Both the position numbers and the translations under genes were made by a program. The notes beneath the pieces are model-generated. The model was not told where the DNA came from and did not search any database. It worked only from the letters and a program-made list of their open reading frames with translations. Shown piece after piece: positions 56,801-64,000 of a stretch of 64,000 bases of DNA (position 1 is the first letter of the stretch; every line of letters starts with the position of its first letter). This DNA comes from Flavobacteriales bacterium (GTDB lineage: Bacteria; Bacteroidota; Bacteroidia; Flavobacteriales_E; Vicingaceae). Location of the stretch: NCBI GenBank assembly GCA_020853105.1, contig JADYZM010000004.1, positions 124,001-188,000 of the forward strand, read 5' to 3'.

Positions 56801-58304
56801 TCATCCGCAACAAGACTCGTTGAGTTTTTTCTCAACAAAAGCAACATACGACTTGAAAAAGAAAATTATTGATGCAAAAGGAGTTAAGTTTATGAATGTT
56901 GCTGACGCAATGGTTTATCCCGATAGCGGTCAAGTAGTGATTGATAAGTTGGCAAAAATGAGAACTCTACACAATTCAAAAGTTGTTGCCAGTTATGTTA
57001 CACAAAACCATCATATATATAACTCAACTATTAATGTTTTTGGACGAAGAAAATATGCAGGCAGTGGATTTATTGACTATGTAGATGAATTAGAAGGAAG
57101 ACAAACTATTTATTTGGAAAATATTGGAGTTGACACAACCGGTCAAACATACGCAACAGGTGAAATTGCAGATACTGCAAACTTCAAGTTAAGCCCATAT
57201 TTTGAATACCAAGGTAAATTAAAACTATTTGCTAACAATGAATTTCTAACTTTTTCCGGAAAAAGCAGAATAGTACACGATTGTAACTTGCTTCCAAGAG
57301 AATGGTTTACTTTTGAATCTCAAATAAATCCGAAAGAGATTTATATACCTATCGATAGTAATACTCGAGATGCAAATAATAATCCATTGTATGCAAGTGT
57401 TTTCAGTAGCCCTGACTCATTAGGAGTTTACACATCATACCTAAATTATAAAAAATTCCACTCACATATTGAAGTACTCAGAGCAACAGGATTTTTATTT
57501 TACGACAAAGAAAACAGCGAATATAAAATCTCAAATAAAGACAAATTACAAGAGATGTCATTTACCGGGAATTATTTGAGTTTAAATACCAAAAATTGCA
57601 AGTCTTATGCCGAAGGAAAAATCAATTTAGGTGCTGAATTCGGTCAGGTAAAAATAGACGCAGCAGGAACTCTTACTCAAAATTTAATTGACAATGATGT
57701 TGTATTTGATTTGGTGGTTTTGATGGATTTTTTCTTTAGCGACGATGCACTTAAAAATATTTCAAAAAAAATTCAACAAGCAGGTTCACTTGACCCGGTT
57801 AAATTAGATAGACCTGTGTTTGAAAAAGGATTAAGAGATGTGATTGGTAAAACTGAAGCTGATAAACTTATAGCCCAACTCAACTTGTATGGTGAATTTA
57901 AAAAGTTACCCGAAGAGTTGAAAAAGCCATTTGTTTTGAATGACATTAAATTCAAATGGGATGATGTAAACAGAAGATATAAATCATTAGGAAAAGTAGG
58001 AATTAGCAATATAGGAAAGGAACAAATCAATAAGTACGTTGATGCAAAAATTGAAATCATAAAAAAACGAAGCGGAGATATTTTAAACATGTATATTGAA
58101 ATTGACAAAAACAATTGGTATTTCTTTAATTATACCAGAGGCATAATGCAAACAATTTCATCAGACGCTGATTACAATACTTTAATTCAAGAAATGAAAC
58201 CGGACAACAGAAAGTCTAAGGCAGAAAGAGGTGAGGAACCATACCAATTTATGTACTCTTCAGACAAGAAAAAAGTTGATTTTTTACGAAAATTTGATGA
58301 ATAG
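53862..58304 (+). CDS. 1480-residue exported beta-rich protein, function unknown
   Basis: I start at the ATG at 53862, because it gives a clean signal peptide (MRKKFILLIYICLASISLLA) and follows the prmA stop by 5 bases; an upstream in-frame ATG at 53829 lies inside prmA. After a helical stretch of about 200 residues, the protein is mostly short beta strands with recurring G-x-G turns followed by I/L-x-F strands, for example GDGKINYIASTTYSNEF, GKGTFEFEKAEMISEEIQF and YDLKKKIIDAKGVKFMNVAD. The pattern recalls stacked beta-jellyroll or OstA-like folds. No transmembrane barrel end, lipobox or T9SS sorting domain is visible. I cannot name a family. It is probably periplasmic or outer-membrane associated. 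Confidence 0.85.
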   Translation: MRKKFILLIYICLASISLLAQTKIKSFSADSSAFFKEMEEFLSASRKEEGKAVMDEFSWDWFGGKFSNEQRTGVYKMANLMLDKKRKPFPDFRNYLFTISKFVNSKYQTPESFVAWQAILQQLVDDKNKNNFTNYLESCNSLFDENAIYKSAANTWKANNSNYKFGFDSLPTIEFSALTLTCYSKEDSSVIHNTKGKFYPTLGIWYGEGGKITWERADYSPDSVYAEINNYSIECKTPAYEIENVTFYDYTHFQKPLKGKLFEKVLAGVTTENATYPRFESNDKRIKISNIAKGVDYIGGFALHGRKFIGRGDAEQDAFFVFYRKEQPFMKIGSKAFVIRPEKIVSDVASATIYLDKDSIYHPGLSFKFFQEERRLTLIRDNQGIKITPYYNSFHQVDMDFEMLTWNLEDPLIQFGNLVGGTKTDATFSSSNFFKLNIYQDMTGLSDQNPLYQIKTMVQQYDTNFLTVEQVSNFMRLSKEQSVSLLLNLTYAGFVLFDYDNMNFIVKNKLLDWVKSSAGKLDYDVINFFSNIKGASNGTLSLLNYDLTLRGVNSIHLSDSQQVTIYPDNQTLILKKNRDFDFNGVVQAGRFDIMGSNFSFKYDNFKINMPNVDSLRIYAETGQVDDLGKPIIKPVKTVINNINGELLIDKPNNKSGIKPVPEYPILNSFKNSYVFYDSKSIQEGAYKRDNFYFDVKPFTIDSLDNFTNASLQFEGSLKSAGIFPDFDEVLKLQPDHSLGFVRKTPPDGYQVYGGKGKFTNEINLSHNGLKGDGKINYIASTTYSNEFIFLPDSMIAVAQNFVVEASPVKVEFPPVEGKNVKTTWVPKKDFMIHKQITEPIRMYDMKSVMHGQTKITPDGLSGKGTFEFEKAEMISEEIQFKFHEFFADTADFRLKDTETAGELSFSTKNVNAHVSFKNRNGHFKSNGGGSVIEFPQNQYICFMDEFIWYMDRDDIELTAGESKEKDASDVKLEGAQFISVHPQQDSLSFFSTKATYDLKKKIIDAKGVKFMNVADAMVYPDSGQVVIDKLAKMRTLHNSKVVASYVTQNHHIYNSTINVFGRRKYAGSGFIDYVDELEGRQTIYLENIGVDTTGQTYATGEIADTANFKLSPYFEYQGKLKLFANNEFLTFSGKSRIVHDCNLLPREWFTFESQINPKEIYIPIDSNTRDANNNPLYASVFSSPDSLGVYTSYLNYKKFHSHIEVLRATGFLFYDKENSEYKISNKDKLQEMSFTGNYLSLNTKNCKSYAEGKINLGAEFGQVKIDAAGTLTQNLIDNDVVFDLVVLMDFFFSDDALKNISKKIQQAGSLDPVKLDRPVFEKGLRDVIGKTEADKLIAQLNLYGEFKKLPEELKKPFVLNDIKFKWDDVNRRYKSLGKVGISNIGKEQINKYVDAKIEIIKKRSGDILNMYIEIDKNNWYFFNYTRGIMQTISSDADYNTLIQEMKPDNRKSKAERGEEPYQFMYSSDKKKVDFLRKFDE

Positions 58305-58379
58305 AACGAGCTATCAAAATCTAATTCGAAAGAAAAAAATGGTAAAAAAATCAAATAATGAATCTATATTGTATATTCG

Positions 58380-58387
58380 TAAATTTG
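58380..58387 (+). promoter_or_regulatory. putative -7 element before the giant SPOR/PD40 gene
   Basis: TAAATTTG matches TAnnTTTG and lies 22 bases before the ATG at 58409. It would give the giant gene a promoter separate from the 1480-residue gene, whose stop is about 75 bases upstream. Confidence 0.4.
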
Positions 58388-58408
58388 TCGGTTGACCATT
58401 TTAAATAA

Positions 58409-61400
58409 ATGAAACTAGAAGTTATTTTTAACAGATTCATTCTTACAGGATTTATTCTGTTGGTTTTTAATGCCAAGTCATCAGCACAATTTGCTTCACA
58501 AGAAGAGTTAAAAAAAACTGCTGAAACTTATTTTGTTCAAGAAGAATATGACAAAGCCCTACCATTATACACACAATTATTGAGCAATTACCCCAAAGAC
58601 CCTGACTATAACTTTAGATACGGAACTTGTTATTTTTTCGCAAATAGAGACAAAGAAGGAGCTCTTAAATATTTAAATTTTGCAGCCTCAAAACCTAACA
58701 TCAATCCTCAAGCTTTTTATTTTCTGGCATTAGCACTTCATCACGAATATCAATTTTCAGCAGCCGAATCAAACTACAATAAATTTAGACAACTTGGGTT
58801 AGCTAAAGATATTCAAGAGTTTCAAGTGGATAGAAAAATTGAAATGTGTAGAAATGGAGCAACACTTCTAAAAAGTATGACCGATATTGGTGTACTTCAA
58901 AAGAAAGAAATTAAAACAACAGAATTTTTCAGAAGTTATGATTTAAAAGGCATTGGAGGAAAAGTAGTTGTTAAACCCGATGAGTTTAAAACCAAATACG
59001 ATATAAAAAAGAAAGAATCATCAATTGTTCATATTGGCGATAACGCAAATATGGTTGTTTTTTCATCGTATGGAAATGATGGTAAAAACGGAAAAGATAT
59101 TTTTAAAGTGGTGAAACTACCCAATGGAGAATGGAGTAACCCCTCTGTTTTTCCTGATATCAACACCAAATTTGACGAAGATTATCCTTTTCTCCATCCT
59201 GACGGACAAACCTTATATTTCAGTTCAAAAGGATATAACAGTATGGGTGGGTACGACATTTTTAAGTCAACATTTGATGCGAATACCGGAAGGTGGAGTT
59301 CTCCGGAAAATATAGATTTTCCTATAAACACACCCGATGATGATATATTGTTTATTTCTGACATAGATAATCAATTGGCATATTTTGCATCTTCACGAGC
59401 AAGCAAATTAGGAGAGTTGACTGTTTATAAAGTAAAAGTGGATAGAGTACCCTCTGAAAACACTATTGTTAAAGGAATTTTTATTGCCGAATCAAACCCC
59501 AATCAGAAGTCAGCCACTATTTCAATTTTAGATACAGAAAAGAATAAAAAATATGGGGTTTTCACTACACAAAAAGAAACGGGAGAATATGTATTGGTTT
59601 TCCCTGGTAATGGAGGAAAATTTAAGTTATTGGTTGAAACAACAAACACAGCTCCAGTACATTCAGCAGTGGTTGAGTTACCTCAATTAGATGGTTTTAG
59701 GGCATTGAAACAAGAATTAAGATTGGTAGGAGAGGGAAGCAGCGAAAAATTAGTTGTAAAAAATTTATTTGACGAATCTGATGAATTTGACTTTAACGAC
59801 CCACTTATTGTTGAAAATTTATTAAAATATAAAGCAAAAATGGATGTTAACATTTCTGAAGATGAAATTTCAAATAACACTGCAATTGCTAACAAAACTT
59901 CCTTAGAAAAATTTTCAAACGAAGAGCTGAAGTCTGAATCTCAAAAAACAAATACCAAGTTGACAGAAAATGCTAAGTTATCTAAATCTCAAGCCAATTT
60001 TTCCTATGACTTAGCTATGCAAAAAGCAACAGAAGCTAAACAATTGTTTGTTCAATCCGAACAACAGAAAAAAATTGCCAGTGAATCACAAGTTTCTGAC
60101 GAAAAAATTGCTGCATTTTCAAAATCTGAACAATTAAAATTAGATGCAGCAAAATTGGTAAACGAATCTGTTACTGCTATCAACATTGCAAAATCATTAG
60201 AAAGTGAAGCAGTTGAAAGAGAAAGTGACATAAAAAAATCGAATGAACTTAACCAAACCGTATCTTCAAAAATACTTGCAGGAAACAGAAAAGACGCCGA
60301 AATTGCATACAATGAATTAGCAGAAATTGCTGATGCAACCTACAATAAGGAGTCGGCTGTTGAAAAAGAAAAAGAATTAGCAACAAAAAAATTGGAAGAA
60401 AAAGAAGTTCAATTTTCAAAAACAAGAAACAAAGCATTAGAATTATCAAACCGCCAGAACGAAATAAATGAACAAATCGACGCATTAACAACTAAACTAA
60501 ACAAATCATCAAAAAAATCGGAAAAAGAAGCTTTTCAATCTGAAATAGATGCTTTAAAAATTGATTTAGAAGATGCAAAATATGACTTAGGTGTTGCGTT
60601 AGATGAAGAGAAAAAATTAAATAATGAATTAGCTGAGATTAGAAATTCAACAACCACAACAGAAAATATACTTGATGAAGTTGGAAAAGTTACGACCAAT
60701 ACTACTTCAAAAATCATTGATAAAACAGCTTTAAACAATGAAATTGCTTTTTTTGAAAAACAAGGTTTAGTTGGCTTGTATCCAACAACTACAGTAGAAA
60801 CTAAAGAACTTGCCGGTTCATTTGACTTAACAAAACAAAAAGAAAATTACACAATTATTTCTGACGATGGTAAAGTGATTGACTACTCTACAAAGCACAG
60901 TGCAAAAATGGTCGATGCTCAACAGTTGACTACAGAACCAGAACGTTCTACAGAAATGGCAGCAATACATAATCAATGGGTTGCTGATATTAAAGAAGAG
61001 CTTGAAATTCGTCAGAAACAATTGGAAAGCACTTCAAATTTAAATGACAAAACAAAATTACAAAGTAGAATAGAGGTATTAAAAAATCTTCAAACTGAAA
61101 AACAAAAAGAAGCAGATAAATATTCATTATTGGCTCAACAAAATTCAACTGAGAATACTACTACAACAGCTATTACTGATTCTAATGGAAATATCACCAA
61201 TTACAATCAAGATTTCGAAAAGAAAATTACTGCTTTAGACAGCAAAGAAAATTCTAAAAATGTAATTCAAGAGAAAATTAAAGTATATGAAGAATGGAAC
61301 AAAGCAGGAAACCAGGAGCTGCTTTTGAAAAAAATTGAATTGAATAATGCTGAAGGTGAAGATAAACTTTCTATTGAATCAAGGGTAGAGGAATTAAATG

Positions 61401-64000
61401 ACCTAATAAAAAATAACAATGAATATATAGCCCTATACACCGATAAACTCAATGAATTCACAGAAACCAATTCTAACTCAACAATAGCTGCAATTGCCAC
61501 TGAAAATAAAGACGACAGTAAAACCACCAATACACCGATAGATTATTCAAAATACGACTCAAAAATCATAAGTTCAAATGGCGAGGTAGCTGATTATTCA
61601 ACAGATTTTAATAGTCAACTATCAAAATCTGACGGAATTACTGACCCGCTTTTAGCAAGTAAAGAAAAAGAAAAAATTACACAAGAATGGATTGAGGCTG
61701 TTGACCAAGAAATAGAATATAGAAACGATTTGCTCGTAAGAGCTTCAGAAAGTGAAAAACCGGAAATTTCAAGAAAAATTGCCGAACTAAAATCAGAAAA
61801 AACCTCTTTAACTGAACAGTTATCAGACATTCAGTTGGGTAGAACCCAACAAGAAAGTATGTTAGCTTCAAAATCCAATGTTCAAAATCAACCGACAAAT
61901 TTGAACTCCGAAATATCATCTAAAAATAGCCGTGAAGCTGTTGAAACAACCAATGGAGATTTTTATGTTTCTGAAAATGCAAAAAAAGAGTTTTTGGCAA
62001 TAAATTCTCAACAATCGGATTTAGATAGATTAAAACAACAACTCGAACAAAAATCTGTACAAGCATCACAAACTACTAATGAAGCAGAAAAAACACAATT
62101 GGTTTCAGAGATTAGCAACATAGAAAATCAAATTGAACAAAAAGAAATTGAAATTGCTCAAACAATTGAAAAATCAAATAAAGCAGAATATTACAACAAC
62201 CAAGAAATACTCTCTAAATACAAACCCAATCAAAGTTCAACTGACAACAATTTAATGATTGCTGAGATGAAACAAGATGAAGCTGTTACCTATTTTGAAA
62301 AAGCACAGGAAGAACGAGAAAAAGCGGCAAATATTCAATCTGATAGAGAAAAGAAACAATTCATGACTAAAGCCGGAGAGTTAGAAAAAACGGCAATTGA
62401 AAAACAAAAAAATGCAATTGAAATTTATAAAGACAGTTCAGTTGAATTGGCTGTTTCTACAGAAAAACAACAATCTTTGCCGAACAACACAAATACACCG
62501 AATTTAAAATCTGAACATTCAAATAATAACATCAACAATCAAACTCTTGAGATTGAAAATTTAACCGAAGATGAAAAACAGGTGCTAGCAACTTTATCCC
62601 CAATTCAAATAGAAGAAATAAAATCATCACCGGAATATAAAGAATATCAAGAAGCAAAAAACAGTTCCAGAAGACTGTACAAAGAAGCAGAAGTTGATTA
62701 CGTTCAAGCAGCAAAATTTGAAGAAGAAGCAAACGATCAAAAAATTCTTGACAATAGTTTGAGCAAGATGGCAGAAGCAACTACCTACGAAGCTGCTAAA
62801 ACCAAACTCAAAGGTCAGTTGGTGAAGTTGGCAAATATGATTAAAGAAAACGAAGCAAAATCATTGGCTTTAAATACACAAGCAGCATCAAAGAAAAATG
62901 AAGCAGAAGCTAGTAATATAAAAGCAGAACAGATTGTTTCGAACAAGTCAAACGCCAATGAAATTAAAGCAATAGAAAAAGCAGAATCGAAAAATGTTGA
63001 TTTAACTGCAATGATAAACAACCGAAAATCTTCTGAACCTAACAATACTAATGAGGAAAACAACACACTCGCAGCTAACCAGCAAAATACTACCAATCAA
63101 CCTGCTTTAAACAACACAGAATCCACAAATTCTAATTTGAATAACAAACAACAAATTCCAACTGAGACTAAAAATACTACAACTCAACAAAATAGCGATA
63201 ATAGTACAGTTATAACTGAAAACACTTCAATAAACCAAGAATCAACCGATTCAAACCAAAATCAAGACAATAATTCCCAGTCAATTCCAAAAAATGAAAA
63301 CGTTAATAATACTACTGACAATACAGAAAAAGCAGTAACAACAACCGAAAATAGTAATACTGAAGAAATTCAACCGATTGATAATAATATAAATATTGAA
63401 TCTACCCAAAATAGTAGCAAACTACCAACTTCTACAGAATCTAACAACGCTGAACAAACAGCAAGCAACAACACAAATACACAAAATAATCAATCAGAAA
63501 CAGTATTGTCTAATCAGCAACAAATACCATTATCAAAAATTAATGAAATCCCTGATGTTTTAACCTCTCCAATTTTTGTGTTAACTCCAAACAACTCACC
63601 GGTTTACAGTGAAACAAACAAAATACCAGCTACGACTAAGCTTCCTGAAGGTTTGATTTTTAAAGTACAAATTGGAGCATTTAGAAATCCAATTCCACAA
63701 GATCACTTCAGAGGTTTTGCTCCAATAATGACTGAAGATGCAGGAAATGGAATTACCAGATATACCGCTGGACTTTTCAATACTTTCAATATGGCAAACG
63801 AAGCAAAAAATGCGATTCGAACCATAGGCTATCCAGACGCGTTTGTGGTTGCATTTTATAACGGAAAAAGAATCAACATCAATGAAGCAAGAGCAATGGC
63901 TTCTGGTGGTGCTCCAATAGCTTCAAATGAATCGAATGAAACCAATGCCACGTCAAATCAAAACACTAATAACCAAGTAAGTTCTTTAGTTGGAAAAACA
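58409..64000 (+). CDS. giant exported TPR-PD40-coiled-coil-SPOR protein (runs off window, at least 1864 aa)
   Basis: The frame from ATG 58409 is open to the last base, giving 1864 codons without a stop. Order of parts: signal peptide (about 1-30, FILTGFILLVFNAKSSAQF); TPR-like helices (about 35-160: AETYFVQEEYDKALPLYTQ); PD40/WD40-like propeller strands (about 205-320: FDEDYPFLHPDGQTLYFSSK); a beta-sandwich (about 350-450, VKGIFIAESNPNQ); a long Lys/Glu-rich coiled coil (about 500-1530) with internal repeats; an Asn/Thr/Gln-rich linker (about 1545-1710); and a SPOR-like domain (from about 1745: LPEGLIFKVQIGAFRNP). SPOR domains bind denuded peptidoglycan. It is probably a periplasmic or outer-membrane-attached structural protein. 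No name is assigned. Confidence 0.88.
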   Translation, partial: MKLEVIFNRFILTGFILLVFNAKSSAQFASQEELKKTAETYFVQEEYDKALPLYTQLLSNYPKDPDYNFRYGTCYFFANRDKEGALKYLNFAASKPNINPQAFYFLALALHHEYQFSAAESNYNKFRQLGLAKDIQEFQVDRKIEMCRNGATLLKSMTDIGVLQKKEIKTTEFFRSYDLKGIGGKVVVKPDEFKTKYDIKKKESSIVHIGDNANMVVFSSYGNDGKNGKDIFKVVKLPNGEWSNPSVFPDINTKFDEDYPFLHPDGQTLYFSSKGYNSMGGYDIFKSTFDANTGRWSSPENIDFPINTPDDDILFISDIDNQLAYFASSRASKLGELTVYKVKVDRVPSENTIVKGIFIAESNPNQKSATISILDTEKNKKYGVFTTQKETGEYVLVFPGNGGKFKLLVETTNTAPVHSAVVELPQLDGFRALKQELRLVGEGSSEKLVVKNLFDESDEFDFNDPLIVENLLKYKAKMDVNISEDEISNNTAIANKTSLEKFSNEELKSESQKTNTKLTENAKLSKSQANFSYDLAMQKATEAKQLFVQSEQQKKIASESQVSDEKIAAFSKSEQLKLDAAKLVNESVTAINIAKSLESEAVERESDIKKSNELNQTVSSKILAGNRKDAEIAYNELAEIADATYNKESAVEKEKELATKKLEEKEVQFSKTRNKALELSNRQNEINEQIDALTTKLNKSSKKSEKEAFQSEIDALKIDLEDAKYDLGVALDEEKKLNNELAEIRNSTTTTENILDEVGKVTTNTTSKIIDKTALNNEIAFFEKQGLVGLYPTTTVETKELAGSFDLTKQKENYTIISDDGKVIDYSTKHSAKMVDAQQLTTEPERSTEMAAIHNQWVADIKEELEIRQKQLESTSNLNDKTKLQSRIEVLKNLQTEKQKEADKYSLLAQQNSTENTTTTAITDSNGNITNYNQDFEKKITALDSKENSKNVIQEKIKVYEEWNKAGNQELLLKKIELNNAEGEDKLSIESRVEELNDLIKNNNEYIALYTDKLNEFTETNSNSTIAAIATENKDDSKTTNTPIDYSKYDSKIISSNGEVADYSTDFNSQLSKSDGITDPLLASKEKEKITQEWIEAVDQEIEYRNDLLVRASESEKPEISRKIAELKSEKTSLTEQLSDIQLGRTQQESMLASKSNVQNQPTNLNSEISSKNSREAVETTNGDFYVSENAKKEFLAINSQQSDLDRLKQQLEQKSVQASQTTNEAEKTQLVSEISNIENQIEQKEIEIAQTIEKSNKAEYYNNQEILSKYKPNQSSTDNNLMIAEMKQDEAVTYFEKAQEEREKAANIQSDREKKQFMTKAGELEKTAIEKQKNAIEIYKDSSVELAVSTEKQQSLPNNTNTPNLKSEHSNNNINNQTLEIENLTEDEKQVLATLSPIQIEEIKSSPEYKEYQEAKNSSRRLYKEAEVDYVQAAKFEEEANDQKILDNSLSKMAEATTYEAAKTKLKGQLVKLANMIKENEAKSLALNTQAASKKNEAEASNIKAEQIVSNKSNANEIKAIEKAESKNVDLTAMINNRKSSEPNNTNEENNTLAANQQNTTNQPALNNTESTNSNLNNKQQIPTETKNTTTQQNSDNSTVITENTSINQESTDSNQNQDNNSQSIPKNENVNNTTDNTEKAVTTTENSNTEEIQPIDNNINIESTQNSSKLPTSTESNNAEQTASNNTNTQNNQSETVLSNQQQIPLSKINEIPDVLTSPIFVLTPNNSPVYSETNKIPATTKLPEGLIFKVQIGAFRNPIPQDHFRGFAPIMTEDAGNGITRYTAGLFNTFNMANEAKNAIRTIGYPDAFVVAFYNGKRININEARAMASGGAPIASNESNETNATSNQNTNNQVSSLVGKT
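60860..62200 (+). repeat. degenerate tandem protein repeats within the giant coiled-coil gene
   Basis: Near codons 818, 924 and 1055 (bases 60860, 61178, 61571) the protein restarts with the same pattern: S/D-x-x/N-G-x-V/I-x-x-Y-x-x-x-F/H (SDDGKVIDYSTK, DSNGNITNYNQDF, SSNGEVADYSTDF). About 30 residues later comes W-x-x-x-x-x-x-E-L/I, then a coiled-coil arm. A fourth, weaker unit starts near codon 1181 (TNGDFYVSENAKKEF). Units are about 106-131 residues apart and diverged at the DNA level. Confidence 0.65.

Noticed and set aside
59182..63096. Many minus-strand open frames (60-93 residues) rich in Ser, Phe and Leu
   Set aside because: They lie antisense to the giant coiled-coil gene. Their Ser/Phe/Leu composition is what the reverse complement of Glu/Lys/Asn-rich codons gives. 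No starts, spacing or motifs support them.

Overview
The window is AT-rich DNA from a member of the Bacteroidota, most likely a Flavobacteriales-type organism. The evidence is the gliding/type IX secretion lipoprotein gene gldD beside gldE, the operon order mutY-ssb-gldE-gldD, a remnant of a T9SS C-terminal sorting domain, many Bacteroidota-style lipoproteins and outer-membrane proteins, weak Shine-Dalgarno signals, and several TAnnTTTG -7 promoter elements. It looks like ordinary chromosome. I see no phage, IS element, CRISPR array, rRNA or tRNA gene.

Layout. 1-3.9 kb (minus strand): low-molecular-weight protein tyrosine phosphatase (cut by the window edge), a tiny membrane protein, dnaA, and a 5'-nucleotidase split into two genes. 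4-7 kb: a YbgC-like thioesterase, a frameshifted HI0933/BaiN-type flavoprotein, and a PLP-dependent sulfur amino acid enzyme. 7-17.6 kb: PEP carboxykinase, then a peptide-degradation neighbourhood (M32 carboxypeptidase, dipeptidyl peptidase IV, POT peptide importer), a periplasmic thioredoxin-like protein, a phosphoribosyltransferase, an S4 protein, an alpha/beta hydrolase lipoprotein and ribulose-phosphate epimerase. 17.6-20.6 kb: an HU gene, the T9SS sorting-domain remnant, Kdo transferase and an outer-membrane protein. 20.7-29.9 kb: a nine-gene plus-strand cassette for nucleotide sugars. It can be read as UDP-GlcA to UDP-xylose, the WbpA/B/E/D-like route to UDP-2,3-diacetamido uronic acid, dTDP-glucose dehydratase and a UDP-HexNAc(A) 4-epimerase. 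It ends in a CpsB/YwqE-type phosphatase and contains no glycosyltransferase, flippase or polymerase.

29.9-36 kb (minus): a DUF5686-like outer-membrane protein, then gldD, gldE, ssb and mutY. 36-39.5 kb (plus): a second HU/IHF-like gene, a 30-codon basic ribosomal-type protein, RNase G/E and an alpha-oxoamine synthase. 39.6-44.2 kb (minus): a GNAT acetyltransferase, a ZIP metal transporter, a methyltransferase, an M3 oligopeptidase and a YfcE-like phosphodiesterase. 44.4-52.7 kb: an outer-membrane protein, an ABC-F ATPase, a zinc-finger protein, a lytic transglycosylase, the proton-translocating transhydrogenase pntA-pntB and an ACT-like regulatory protein. 53-64 kb (plus): prmA, then two very large exported proteins. 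One is an unassigned 1480-residue beta-rich protein. The other has at least 1864 residues (TPR, PD40 propeller, coiled coil with internal repeats, N/T/Q-rich linker, SPOR) and runs off the window.

How they fit: DPP IV and the POT transporter would supply amino acids from peptides, while PEP carboxykinase and transhydrogenase fit gluconeogenic growth on such substrates. Kdo transferase, the sugar cassette, GldD/E and the giant SPOR/PD40 protein all concern the cell envelope. The least explained content is the last 10 kb.
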